Position numbers and translations under genes: made by a program. Below, in pieces: positions 44,098 through 52,088 of a DNA stretch of 52,088 nt (the first letter of the stretch is position 1; each line of letters opens with the position of its first letter). The stretch is from F23-D06 sp045116675 (GTDB lineage Bacteria > Bacteroidota > Bacteroidia > Bacteroidales > WCHB1-69): contig JBGUMF010000066.1 of assembly GCA_045116675.1 (NCBI GenBank), forward strand, positions 1 through 52,088. Reading direction: 5' to 3'. Under the pieces are notes generated by a model, which was not told where the DNA came from, searched no databases, and worked only from the letters and a program-made list of their open reading frames with translations.

Positions 44098-44808
44098 ATG
44101 CGGAATTTGATACTTGTTTTCATAGTTTTTCTTTTTGCCACAGGTTCGCTGGTTGCGCAGGAATCATCGGTGGGCGTCTTCAAGGGCGGTGTGCGTGCGG
44201 GATTGACGGCATCCCAGATTTCAGGTGATAATCTTACCGGATTCCATAAGCCGGGAGCTATTGCCGGAGTGTTCGCCAACTGCACCCTGACACCCGATTT
44301 GCGCTCGGGAAAACGTTCCTCTAAGACCATCAACATGGAACTGCCCGATAAGAAGGTGGCACTGAATTCCAAAAGTCTTCCGGTAACCCTTGCGTTGCAA
44401 ATGGAACTCGATTTCGCAATGAAGGGTAGCCATGCCACTCCCAAGCAGGCTGGTGCCTACGGGACGGGCAAATATACCCTTGACCTTGGCTATGTGGAAA
44501 TTCCGCTCTTCTTGAAACTCTGTTTTGGGAATGTGGTGGAAATCGAGCTGCCGGGCCCCGTGTTCGGCGTGAATCTTTATAAGCGGGAGCGCGATATGTA
44601 CGGTCTGATACAGGGCCGCCCGAATATGAAATGGTACGAATTCTCGTTTATGGCCGGCCTCTCCTGGGTGATTCGCGGGCACCATGGGTTGAATGTGCGA
44701 TATTACAACTCTGTGCTGCCGGTCCGGAAACCCAATTGGGCAGTCAACCGACCAATATACCAGCAGTATAATTCAGTGCTGACATTCAGCTATTTCTATC
44801 AGTTTTAA
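44098..44808 (+). CDS. PorT-like outer-membrane beta-barrel protein
   Basis: 236 residues. Signal peptide MRNLILVFIVFLFATGSLVAQ. The mature sequence starts FKGGVRAGLTASQISGDNLTGFHKPGAIAGVFANCTL, as in PorT-type barrels of Bacteroidota (GVKAGLNxSxxxGDxxxGxxKxGxxxGxF pattern). It continues with alternating strands (VTLALQMELDFAMKGSH, DLGYVEIPLFLKLCFG) and ends in an aromatic C-terminal strand (SVLTFSYFYQF). It should be inserted in the outer membrane by the BAM complex. Whether it is the true T9SS component PorT or a generic barrel is not decidable here; the presence of type IX cargo in the window makes it worth noting. Confidence 0.82.
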   Translation: MRNLILVFIVFLFATGSLVAQESSVGVFKGGVRAGLTASQISGDNLTGFHKPGAIAGVFANCTLTPDLRSGKRSSKTINMELPDKKVALNSKSLPVTLALQMELDFAMKGSHATPKQAGAYGTGKYTLDLGYVEIPLFLKLCFGNVVEIELPGPVFGVNLYKRERDMYGLIQGRPNMKWYEFSFMAGLSWVIRGHHGLNVRYYNSVLPVRKPNWAVNRPIYQQYNSVLTFSYFYQF

Positions 44809-44819
44809 AGACAGAAGAT

Positions 44820-46481
44820 TTAGGGGAGGACAAACTCTTCTTCCACATCCCAGAATGCGCGGATATGGATGGTGCTCGGGAATTTGATTACGGGCTCTGG
44901 CTGCTGTTTGCGCATTACGTTCCCGCTATCCCAACGGCCATTTCCGTTCAGGTCCTGAATCACGCGGATATTGTAATCGCCCGGATCCAGATGGGCATAG
45001 TTTAGGGTGGCACTTTCCGTCAAAATATCCTCCTGCAGCAAGTTCTTGGATGACCAAAGCTGGCAGATGTAGGCGGTTCCACTGTTCGGCAGACGGTAGT
45101 TCAGTATGAGGTTGCCGTAATCCTTTTCTGATTTTAAGGTAAAACGAGAGACCAAGGAATCATGGGTTAATTCATTGTATCCAAAGAAAATAGAGTCGGG
45201 AATGAGGACTGTATAGCTTTTCTTGGTCTCGAAGTGCAAGGGTAATGGCAGGCTTTTCACGAAGGTGTCGGGTACCTGCACCCATGTGGTGATGGTGTCG
45301 TGCTGCGAACAAGTCAGCACCGGGAACGAGTCAACCGGCTGGATAGGGTAGGCGAAGTGCAGTGTGAGCAGCTGGAAGTAGTGGCCCACATTCCCGAACG
45401 TAATGGGTAGGCGCTTAATGTTTTCCGCCTGCTTGCCGCGTCCTTGTGCTTTAGCTGTTTTGAAAGGTTTGAGGGTGACAGTGTCACGATGGCCGTCGGC
45501 AGCCAGGATGCAGGAGAATGTGTCGGCGGGAAGATTTTTCATATACCAGGTGATAGTGTCCCGCGTGGGGTTCATGACCTGGAAATAATCGATATTGGGA
45601 GTGAGAACCTCTGCTTCGAAATGGGTGACAGGTGATTTGTAGGGGAAAATGTAGCGTCCGATTTCCGGATTTTCGGGGCGGAGCAACTGTGGAATAGTGT
45701 CAGTGGTGATAAAGGAATGGAGAATTAATGCGTTGGAATCTATGGTTTGTGTCCTGTCGCGTCCGGTAGTCTGTTTCACGGTATCGGAAGTCGCACTGAC
45801 AAAGGCGGTCACAAGACTGTCGCAGAAGGCGATTTCTTCGTTCGGGAGGTCGTATAGCAGATTCGAGTTGATGTCCTTCAGGGCGAACACCGAATATTGT
45901 CCGCCAGCGATATTGGCGAAGGAGAAACTGCCGTCGGCCAAGGTCTTCGTCACATAATCAGGGATGCGGGTGGGTGGAAAAGAGTCCGTGCCGTCACGGT
46001 AAAGCAAGACGAAGAAGTCGGGGGAGGCGCTTAACTTTTCCGCATTGATGACCTTCCCCCGAAGGGCGAAGGAGTCTAACGAACTGCCGGTGGAGAAGCT
46101 GTAATGGTAGAAACTGAGCTTGTTGCTTTCGTGGTAGTCCTGTATGCAATTGGAAAACACCATGTTATAGGTGGTGTTTGCTCTTAGGGTGTCGCGGAAT
46201 TTGATGACGAGCGTCTTGTTGTGGACAAGATATTCCGGACTCTTCTCCATGGGCGGGGAGATAAGCACGTTCTCCATCGGATTGTTCAGGGTGAAAAACT
46301 CGTCAAAGGTAATCTTGATATGCGAACCGTCAAAACGCACGTTCTGGGTTGCGGGCTGCTCCTTGACCATCTTGGGCGGTGTGGTATCCTTAGGCCCGCC
46401 GACGGGGGCCACTACCTTGGCGCATCCCCCGGCAAGGAGGAGGCAGCACAACAGGATGGGAAGGTACGAACGCAATGACAT
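44820..46481 (-). CDS. Ig-like domain lipoprotein
   Basis: 553 residues. Lipoprotein signal MSLRSYLPILLCCLLLAGGC with the lipidated Cys at 20. After APVGGPKDTTPPKMVKEQPATQNVRFDGSHIKITFDEFFTLNNPMENVLISPPM comes a Big_5-type Ig-like domain (about 25-130), then a Cna/transthyretin-like segment (FALRGKVINAEKLSASPDFFVLLYRDG...SFSFANIAGGQYSVFALKDINSN, about 135-225). The rest is beta-rich and ends with LDPGDYNIRVIQDLNGNGRWDSGN. This is a common Bacteroidota cell-surface protein family of unknown function. It follows the GNAT gene by 33 nt on the same strand and probably uses the promoter at 46988. It converges with the PorT-like gene 11 nt away, and no terminator is visible between them. Confidence 0.85.
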   Translation of the reverse strand: MSLRSYLPILLCCLLLAGGCAKVVAPVGGPKDTTPPKMVKEQPATQNVRFDGSHIKITFDEFFTLNNPMENVLISPPMEKSPEYLVHNKTLVIKFRDTLRANTTYNMVFSNCIQDYHESNKLSFYHYSFSTGSSLDSFALRGKVINAEKLSASPDFFVLLYRDGTDSFPPTRIPDYVTKTLADGSFSFANIAGGQYSVFALKDINSNLLYDLPNEEIAFCDSLVTAFVSATSDTVKQTTGRDRTQTIDSNALILHSFITTDTIPQLLRPENPEIGRYIFPYKSPVTHFEAEVLTPNIDYFQVMNPTRDTITWYMKNLPADTFSCILAADGHRDTVTLKPFKTAKAQGRGKQAENIKRLPITFGNVGHYFQLLTLHFAYPIQPVDSFPVLTCSQHDTITTWVQVPDTFVKSLPLPLHFETKKSYTVLIPDSIFFGYNELTHDSLVSRFTLKSEKDYGNLILNYRLPNSGTAYICQLWSSKNLLQEDILTESATLNYAHLDPGDYNIRVIQDLNGNGRWDSGNVMRKQQPEPVIKFPSTIHIRAFWDVEEEFVLP

Positions 46482-46514
46482 GATATCTTGTGTTTTACAT
46501 CCGATAAAAAACAG

Positions 46515-46958
46515 TTATTGCTCGAAATCGGAGGTGTTGATACTGTAATAGGTGACATCCTCCCGCTTGGTCCAGCCCTGCGACTGCCAGAAACGGTTCC
46601 CGATCTCATTGGTGTTCATGACCAGCAGACCACTCTTCTTGATGCCGGCTTTTCCGATGACATCATAGACGGCGTGGAGAAGTTGCTTGCAGATGCCTTG
46701 ATTCCGCAGGTCGGTACGCACTACGGTGTGGTATATGTAGGCGCGTCGCCCGTCGATGCCGCAGAGGATAACACCGACAATCTTCCCATCTTGCAGGGCC
46801 ACGAAGTTGGAGTCAGGATTCTTTTGGATGAATTTGGTGATACCGGCCTCCGAGTCGTCAAAACTTCGGAGCGCCATGCCTTCCGTAATCTTCCACAAAT
46901 CATATACTTGAGGATAGTCGGCAACGGTCATCAGACGTATTTGGATGTTGGTTGACAT
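46515..46958 (-). CDS. GNAT-family N-acetyltransferase
   Basis: 147 residues. GCN5-related fold: start IQIRLMTVADYPQVYDLWKIT, central strand SNFVALQDGKIVGVILCGIDGRRAYIYHTVV, and the acetyl-CoA loop VRTDLRNQGICKQLLHAVYDVIGKAG (R/QxxGxG/A version RNQGIC). Then LLVMNTNEIGNRFWQSQGWTKREDVTYYSINT, the typical C-terminal FW-x-x-GW motif. Substrate unknown. It lies upstream of the Ig-like lipoprotein on the same strand; promoter at 46988-46995. Confidence 0.9.
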   Translation of the reverse strand: MSTNIQIRLMTVADYPQVYDLWKITEGMALRSFDDSEAGITKFIQKNPDSNFVALQDGKIVGVILCGIDGRRAYIYHTVVRTDLRNQGICKQLLHAVYDVIGKAGIKKSGLLVMNTNEIGNRFWQSQGWTKREDVTYYSINTSDFEQ

Positions 46959-46987
46959 ATTAGGATTTAGGATTGAACATTAGGCTG

Positions 46988-46995
46988 CAAAAGTA
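46988..46995 (-). promoter_or_regulatory. -7 element of the GNAT/Ig-lipoprotein operon
   Basis: TACTTTTG on the minus strand, 30 nt before the GNAT start codon at 46958. Confidence 0.55.
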
Positions 46996-47033
46996 AAAAA
47001 AAATAGTCAACCAAAATGGGGAAAAACATTGTT

Positions 47034-48794
47034 TTAGCTGAACAACTGCTCAATGGTGTCCTTATATTTTTCCAGCAGCTTGTTACGTTTGAGCTTCAAC
47101 GTGGGGGTAAGCTCACCCGTCTGTACGGTCCATTCATAACTAATTAACCGATAGCGCTTTACTTTTTCAGTATCCCCGAAGAATTTGTTATACTGGTCCA
47201 CAAGCTTGGCGAATTTCTTCTGCACATCCGGATGGGTGATCATCTCCTCGTTGGTGGTGTAGGGAATCTCCTTGGAGGCGCACCAGGAACGGAGATCCTG
47301 GAAGTTGGGCACGATGAGGGCGGCGGCGTACGGCTTGTTTTCACCCACCACCATAATGTTGTCAATGAGGGAATCCTCTGCAAATTTGTTCTCTATCAGG
47401 GTGGGCACGACATATTTTCCGAAGGCGGTCTTGAACATTTCCTTCTTGCGGCCAGTGATTTGGAGGTGGCCGTCGGCGGTGAGCTTGCCCAGATCGCCGG
47501 TATGGTACCAGCCTTCGCTGTCAATGGCCTCCGCCGTCTGCTCAGGCAGCTGGTAATAGCCCTTCATGACGTGATTCCCCTTGGTGAGGATCTCGCCGTC
47601 GCTGCCGATGCGCACCTGCGTGCCGGGAAGCACCTTGCCCGCCATGCCGAATTTGAAGCCCCCTTTGAAGAAATTGCCCACCGCAATCACCGGTGATGTC
47701 TCCGTGGTGCCGTAACCCTCTACCACGCGGATGCCCATAGCCCAGAATATCCGGGATATCTTGGTCTGGATGGCCGCACCACCCGTCACGATGACGTCCA
47801 GATTGCCGCCAAGGGCCTTGTACCATTGGTTCAGCACCAGTTTTCTGGCCCATTTCAGCTTGCGGTTATAGGCTTTGCTCTTGTTGAAATCATACTCCAA
47901 AGCCACATCATTGGCCCAGAAGAAAATCTTCCGTTTGATGCCGGTGAGCTTCCGGCCCTGAGCGAGGATCTTGTCGTAGATTTTCTCTAACAGACGTGGC
48001 ACCGTGGTGAAGATGTCGGGCTGCAGTTCGACCATGTTCTCCTGGATTCGGGCCAGGTTTTCAGCATAGTAGATGGAGATGCCCAGATACTGCCAGCAGT
48101 AGTTCATCATGCGCTCATATACGTGACACAACGGGAGATAACTTAGGATTCGGTTATGTGTCTTGGTGGGGATGATGGGCAGCACGCCATATACGTTTGT
48201 CAGGAAGTTGCGGTGCGTCAGCATCACGCCTTTGGGGTTGCCCGTGGTGCCGGAGGTATAGACGTAGGAGACCACGTCGTCGGGCAGGATGCTGTCCTTG
48301 ATCTGCTGCAGATATTGGGGGCACGGGTTGGCCCGTCCCAACTCAACGACCTCGTTCAGGTGGCGGTAGCCACGCAGGTTACGGAAGGTGTAAACCCGCT
48401 CCGGGAGACCGGGGATGTTTTCTATGACGTTGGTGATTTTCTTCAAAAGCTCCCATCCCGACACGAAGATCATCTTTATGTTGGCGTCGTGAAGGATATA
48501 GTTGTAGTCACTTTCACTAATGGTAGGGTAGATGGCCACGTGGATGGCACCGATCTGCATGATGGCCATGTCGAGGAAGTTCCATTCGGGACGGTTGGCC
48601 GTGATGGTGGCGATGCAGTCGCCCTTGCTGATGCCCAGCTGGAGGAGACCGTAGGAGATGTCATTCACGATGCGCACATAATCGCGTGTGCTATAGCGCA
48701 CCCAGTTGCCGTTTTCCTTGCCACATATTGCATCCTCTACAGGATACTCATTGAGGTAATTATCTAATATGTCGAATAATCGGGTTACTTCCAT
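47034..48794 (-). CDS. Long-chain acyl-CoA synthetase (AMP-binding), copy 2
   Basis: 586 residues from the ATG at 48794 (MEVTRLFDILDNYLNEYP). A start seven codons earlier (48815) lies within the -7 element and is not in the mRNA. Motifs: YVYTSGTTGNPKGVMLTHRN, VVEGYGTTETSPVIAVG, GEILTKGNHVMKGYYQLPEQ, GWYHTGDLGKLTADGHLQITGRKKEMFKTAFGKYVVP. Same family as the copy at 41705, but clearly diverged, so it is likely to have a different chain-length or regulatory role. It has its own promoter (48813) and follows the ECF sigma gene on the same strand with a 38-nt gap. Confidence 0.92.
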   Translation of the reverse strand: MEVTRLFDILDNYLNEYPVEDAICGKENGNWVRYSTRDYVRIVNDISYGLLQLGISKGDCIATITANRPEWNFLDMAIMQIGAIHVAIYPTISESDYNYILHDANIKMIFVSGWELLKKITNVIENIPGLPERVYTFRNLRGYRHLNEVVELGRANPCPQYLQQIKDSILPDDVVSYVYTSGTTGNPKGVMLTHRNFLTNVYGVLPIIPTKTHNRILSYLPLCHVYERMMNYCWQYLGISIYYAENLARIQENMVELQPDIFTTVPRLLEKIYDKILAQGRKLTGIKRKIFFWANDVALEYDFNKSKAYNRKLKWARKLVLNQWYKALGGNLDVIVTGGAAIQTKISRIFWAMGIRVVEGYGTTETSPVIAVGNFFKGGFKFGMAGKVLPGTQVRIGSDGEILTKGNHVMKGYYQLPEQTAEAIDSEGWYHTGDLGKLTADGHLQITGRKKEMFKTAFGKYVVPTLIENKFAEDSLIDNIMVVGENKPYAAALIVPNFQDLRSWCASKEIPYTTNEEMITHPDVQKKFAKLVDQYNKFFGDTEKVKRYRLISYEWTVQTGELTPTLKLKRNKLLEKYKDTIEQLFS

Positions 48795-48812
48795 GACAAA
48801 AAAATCACGGCG

Positions 48813-48820
48813 CAAAGATA
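48813..48820 (-). promoter_or_regulatory. -7 element of the second acyl-CoA synthetase gene
   Basis: TATCTTTG on the minus strand, 18 nt before the ATG at 48794. It lies within the 38-nt gap after the sigma-factor gene, a spacing equal to that of copy 1. Confidence 0.6.
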
Positions 48821-48832
48821 CAATCTTTTTCG

Positions 48833-49441
48833 TTATATGGCATTCCGCACGTTCACCATCAGCTGCGAGAGCATGTTCTTGGCCCGCAGGAGCTGGATCT
48901 TCACGTTGGACAGGGTGATGTTCAGCATGTCGGAAATCTCCTCGTAGGAGAGCTCGTCGTAGTAACGCAACTCGATGACCTTGCGGTATTTTTCCGGGAG
49001 CTGCTGTACAGCGGAACGCAACATCTGCATCCGCTGCTTGACGATGACCTCCTCCTCCGGGGTGGGAGAGGGGTTCGTCTGTGAACGGTCGATGAGCTGC
49101 TCGGCGGTGCCGGTGTACAGGTCGTCATCGATATACTGCGGCGAGTTGTTCTTGTGCCGTATGTAGTCGATGCTGTTGTTGACGGCAATCCGGTACAGCC
49201 ATGTGGAAAAGGCGTACTGCGGCGTGTATTTGTCCAAATACCGGAAGGCCTTGCCGAAGGTCTCCAATGTGAGGTCTTCCGCATCATCGCTGTTTTTTAC
49301 AATTTTGATGAGCATGAAGTATATGCTGTCACGGTACAGCCTCATCAGCTCGGCGTATGCCTGCTGGTCGTTATGGTCCAAGGCTTTACGCAGAAGGATG
49401 TAGTCGCGCTTCGCTTTGTCGGTGGTGCAGGGATTCTCCAT
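48833..49441 (-). CDS. ECF-type RNA polymerase sigma factor
   Basis: 202 residues. Region 2 (about 30-95: YAELMRLYRDSIYFMLIKIVKNSDDAEDLTLETFGKAFRYLDKYTPQYAFSTWLYRIAVNNSIDYIRH) has the typical DAEDL and FSTWLYRIA. Region 4 (about 135-195: LPEKYRKVIELRYYDELSYEEISDMLNITLSNVKIQLLRAKNMLSQ) has the helix-turn-helix. There is an acidic and polar linker of about 40 residues between them. The ATG shares a nucleotide with the stop of the glycosyltransferase gene (TAATG at 49439-49443), so it is translationally coupled. No FecR-type or zinc-finger anti-sigma gene is adjacent, unlike most Bacteroidota ECF loci. Regulon unknown. Confidence 0.94.
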   Translation of the reverse strand: MENPCTTDKAKRDYILLRKALDHNDQQAYAELMRLYRDSIYFMLIKIVKNSDDAEDLTLETFGKAFRYLDKYTPQYAFSTWLYRIAVNNSIDYIRHKNNSPQYIDDDLYTGTAEQLIDRSQTNPSPTPEEEVIVKQRMQMLRSAVQQLPEKYRKVIELRYYDELSYEEISDMLNITLSNVKIQLLRAKNMLSQLMVNVRNAI

Positions 49442-50571
49442 TATAAAAATCTTTGATGATTAACTTTGGCGGACAGGTAATATATCGGATTCAGGATGGC
49501 GAACACAAGGTCGTACAGGAGCAGGCCGGGGATAACCTGTTTCTCGTTCAGCTTCTTGGCGGCGAACCCGAATACCATATACTGGCTGAGGATGCGGGCG
49601 GCGGCAATGCCGAGGACGATGAACAGGTAGGTGAGATTCGGCACGTTAACGACAATCGCCAAGGCTAACGTGATGTAGAACAACAAATTAATGATACCGT
49701 AGGTGTTGAGGAAGAAACGGTTGCGCAGCGTGTTGAAACGGCGGGTGAAATATAGGCCCTCCTTATGGTCGCGCCAATAACGGTGGTTGGCACCGCGCTG
49801 GAGCACCGTGAAGGCATCCTGCGAATATTCGATTTCCGTGTTGTCGCGGGTGGCCGCCCGACTGATGAAGATGTCCTCCTCGCCGTAACGGATATGATTG
49901 TGGGCCGCAAAGCCCGTCTGGGCAGCAAAAAGCGAGCGGGCGAACGCCATGTTGCGGGCGTCGCCACGGTAGGTGGAATGCATCTTCGCCAGCGAGAAAT
50001 ATTGTACGGCATTGACCAGCGTGTCGAAATGCAATAGCCTGTTGAAAGGAGTGTTCCGGCGTTCGTAGGTGCTGTAACCCAGAACTATCTTGTTGCGTCC
50101 CACGAAGTTGCCGGCCATCAGCTTGAGCCACTGCGTGGAGGTGGGACAACATTCGGGATCAGTGAGGATTATATGCTCGTAGGTGGCGCAACGGATACCC
50201 ATGGAGATGGCGAACTTGCGGCCACGGATGGTCGTCACCGCCGAATCCAGATTCACCATCTTGATGTTCGGATACTGGTTTTTGTATTCCAAGACCAGAA
50301 GCTCGGTCTCATCCTGCGAGTTGTCATCCACAATGACCAGCTCGTACTGGCCGTACTGCTGGCTCAAGAGGCGGGGCAGCGACTTCATCAGCACCGAGGC
50401 CGCATCCTTCACCACCATGACAATGGATACCGGAACCGGGTCCATCGCCACGGCTTTTTTCTTCTTCGTGAAGGCGAACCGGGCATATCCCAGATAGTAA
50501 TACAAGAGCTGCACCAGCGTCACAAAGGCAAACAGCACAAGCATAATGATCGGAAGAATATCTTCGAACAT
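49441..50571 (-). CDS. Membrane-bound family 2 glycosyltransferase
   Basis: 376 residues. An N-terminal membrane helix (about 7-30, LPIIMLVLFAFVTLVQLLYYYLGYA) precedes a GT-A domain (about 45-290): PVSIVMVVKDAASVLMKSLPRLLSQQYGQYELVIVDDNSQDETELL, then the metal-binding TDPECCPTSTQWLKLM. The product-binding region is GEEDIFISRAATRDNTEIEY with QRGANHRYWRDHKEGLYFTRRFN. Two to three more helices at the C-terminus (about 295-360). Closest to processive or ceramide-type membrane GT2 enzymes; sugar and acceptor unknown. First gene of a coupled pair with the ECF sigma factor. Promoter at 50603. Confidence 0.88.
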   Translation of the reverse strand: MFEDILPIIMLVLFAFVTLVQLLYYYLGYARFAFTKKKKAVAMDPVPVSIVMVVKDAASVLMKSLPRLLSQQYGQYELVIVDDNSQDETELLVLEYKNQYPNIKMVNLDSAVTTIRGRKFAISMGIRCATYEHIILTDPECCPTSTQWLKLMAGNFVGRNKIVLGYSTYERRNTPFNRLLHFDTLVNAVQYFSLAKMHSTYRGDARNMAFARSLFAAQTGFAAHNHIRYGEEDIFISRAATRDNTEIEYSQDAFTVLQRGANHRYWRDHKEGLYFTRRFNTLRNRFFLNTYGIINLLFYITLALAIVVNVPNLTYLFIVLGIAAARILSQYMVFGFAAKKLNEKQVIPGLLLYDLVFAILNPIYYLSAKVNHQRFL

Positions 50572-50602
50572 AGGTTAAGGTGGTTTGGTTAGGTTTGATA
50601 TG

Positions 50603-50610
50603 CAAAAATA
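50603..50610 (-). promoter_or_regulatory. -7 element of the glycosyltransferase / sigma operon
   Basis: TATTTTTG on the minus strand, 32 nt before the ATG at 50571. It lies 25 nt from the divergent tgt -7 element. Confidence 0.55.
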
Positions 50611-50634
50611 TTTTTTTAGTATAAATAAATATCG

Positions 50635-50642
50635 TATTTTTG
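50635..50642 (+). promoter_or_regulatory. -7 element of tgt
   Basis: TATTTTTG followed by CCGC, 19 nt before the ATG at 50661. Confidence 0.6.
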
Positions 50643-50660
50643 CCGCATTTTACTAACAAG

Positions 50661-51794
<1,134 letters not shown>

Positions 51795-51824
51795 TCCATT
51801 TTTATTTTAAAAACAGGATTTTAT

Positions 51825-52088
51825 ATGAAGATAAGAATAATTACAACTATCTTATTGATAATAGGATATAGTGTTTTATCTACAGCACAGAATCAAACAC
51901 CGACACGTCAGTACAACGCATCGCTCTTCGGTATAAAATCCGATGGCGTGACGATGAACACCCGTTCCATCCAGAAGGCGCTGGACTGGATTTCCGAACA
52001 GGGTGGGGGAGAACTCACCTTCTGGGTGGGGCGCTACCTCACCGGGTCCGTCCATTTGCGTTCCAATGTGACCATCCGTCTGTTGGAG
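51825..52088 (+). CDS. Start of a secreted beta-helix / pectinase-like (GH28 or pectate lyase-type) protein, cut by window end
   Basis: 88 residues seen, then the window stops. Signal peptide MKIRIITTILLIIGYSVLSTAQ. The mature start (YNASLFGIKSDGVTMNTRSIQKALDWISEQGGGELTFWVGRYLTGSVHLRSNVTIRLLE) matches the N-terminal 'phase' of right-handed beta-helix polysaccharide-acting enzymes: a D/N-G-x-N-T-x-x-I-Q-x-A-I-D pattern, GGGE/xVxFPxGxYxTGSI, then LKSNVxLxLE. GH28 polygalacturonase-type and pectate-lyase-superfamily proteins share this, so the exact activity cannot be told. No visible -7 element in 51795-51824, so it may be read through from tgt. Confidence 0.75.
   Translation, partial: MKIRIITTILLIIGYSVLSTAQNQTPTRQYNASLFGIKSDGVTMNTRSIQKALDWISEQGGGELTFWVGRYLTGSVHLRSNVTIRLLE

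Overview
The window reads as chromosome of a Bacteroidales (Bacteroidota) bacterium. Evidence: at least 17 promoter-like TAnnTTTG (-7) elements sit just upstream of genes; A-rich leaders usually replace Shine-Dalgarno sites; three secreted peptidases carry C-terminal type IX secretion (Por) sorting tails; and Bacteroidota-typical families recur (C10 peptidases, DUF5606, AddB-like nuclease, PorT-like barrel, Ig-like lipoprotein, membrane pyrophosphatase). Genes are dense and intact. I saw no tRNA, rRNA, CRISPR array, insertion sequence, phage block or pseudogene. Only the last gene is cut, by the window end.

Layout. 0-6 kb: a translesion polymerase (Y family) translationally coupled to a YolD-like small protein, a secreted thioredoxin-like protein, a small lipoprotein and a 1028-residue secreted M14 carboxypeptidase. 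6-10 kb: a structured leader followed by gatE and gatD, an archaeal-type Glu-tRNA(Gln) amidotransferase. 10-16.6 kb: an unknown membrane protein, a DUF456 protein divergent from lepA, then an AddB-like nuclease. 16.6-23.6 kb: two secreted C10 cysteine peptidases flanking groES-groEL on the opposite strand. 23.6-31 kb: a probable operon dnaE / multi-spanning membrane protein / nfeD-type serine protease / family 2 glycosyltransferase. 31-38 kb: stand-alone urocanate hydratase, lipoprotein, DUF5606 protein, DUF3352-like membrane protein, and a VWA protein with a barrel-like C-terminus. 38-46.5 kb: hemW, a K+-dependent membrane pyrophosphatase, a long-chain acyl-CoA synthetase followed by yqgE and a PorT-like barrel, and a convergent Ig-like lipoprotein. 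46.5-52 kb: GNAT acetyltransferase, a second acyl-CoA synthetase, an ECF sigma factor coupled to a glycosyltransferase, tgt, and the start of a beta-helix or pectinase-like protein.

Together these suggest a proteolytic lifestyle that feeds on amino acids: type IX-exported peptidases, histidine breakdown through HutU and an energy-conserving pyrophosphatase. The most unusual content is the gatE-gatD pair behind a roughly 160-nt leader, a set of 7-nt periodic spacer arrays between genes (gatE/gatD, groES/groEL, lipoprotein/DUF5606), and a Tgt without its zinc cysteines. Family names come from recalled motifs, with no database search run.
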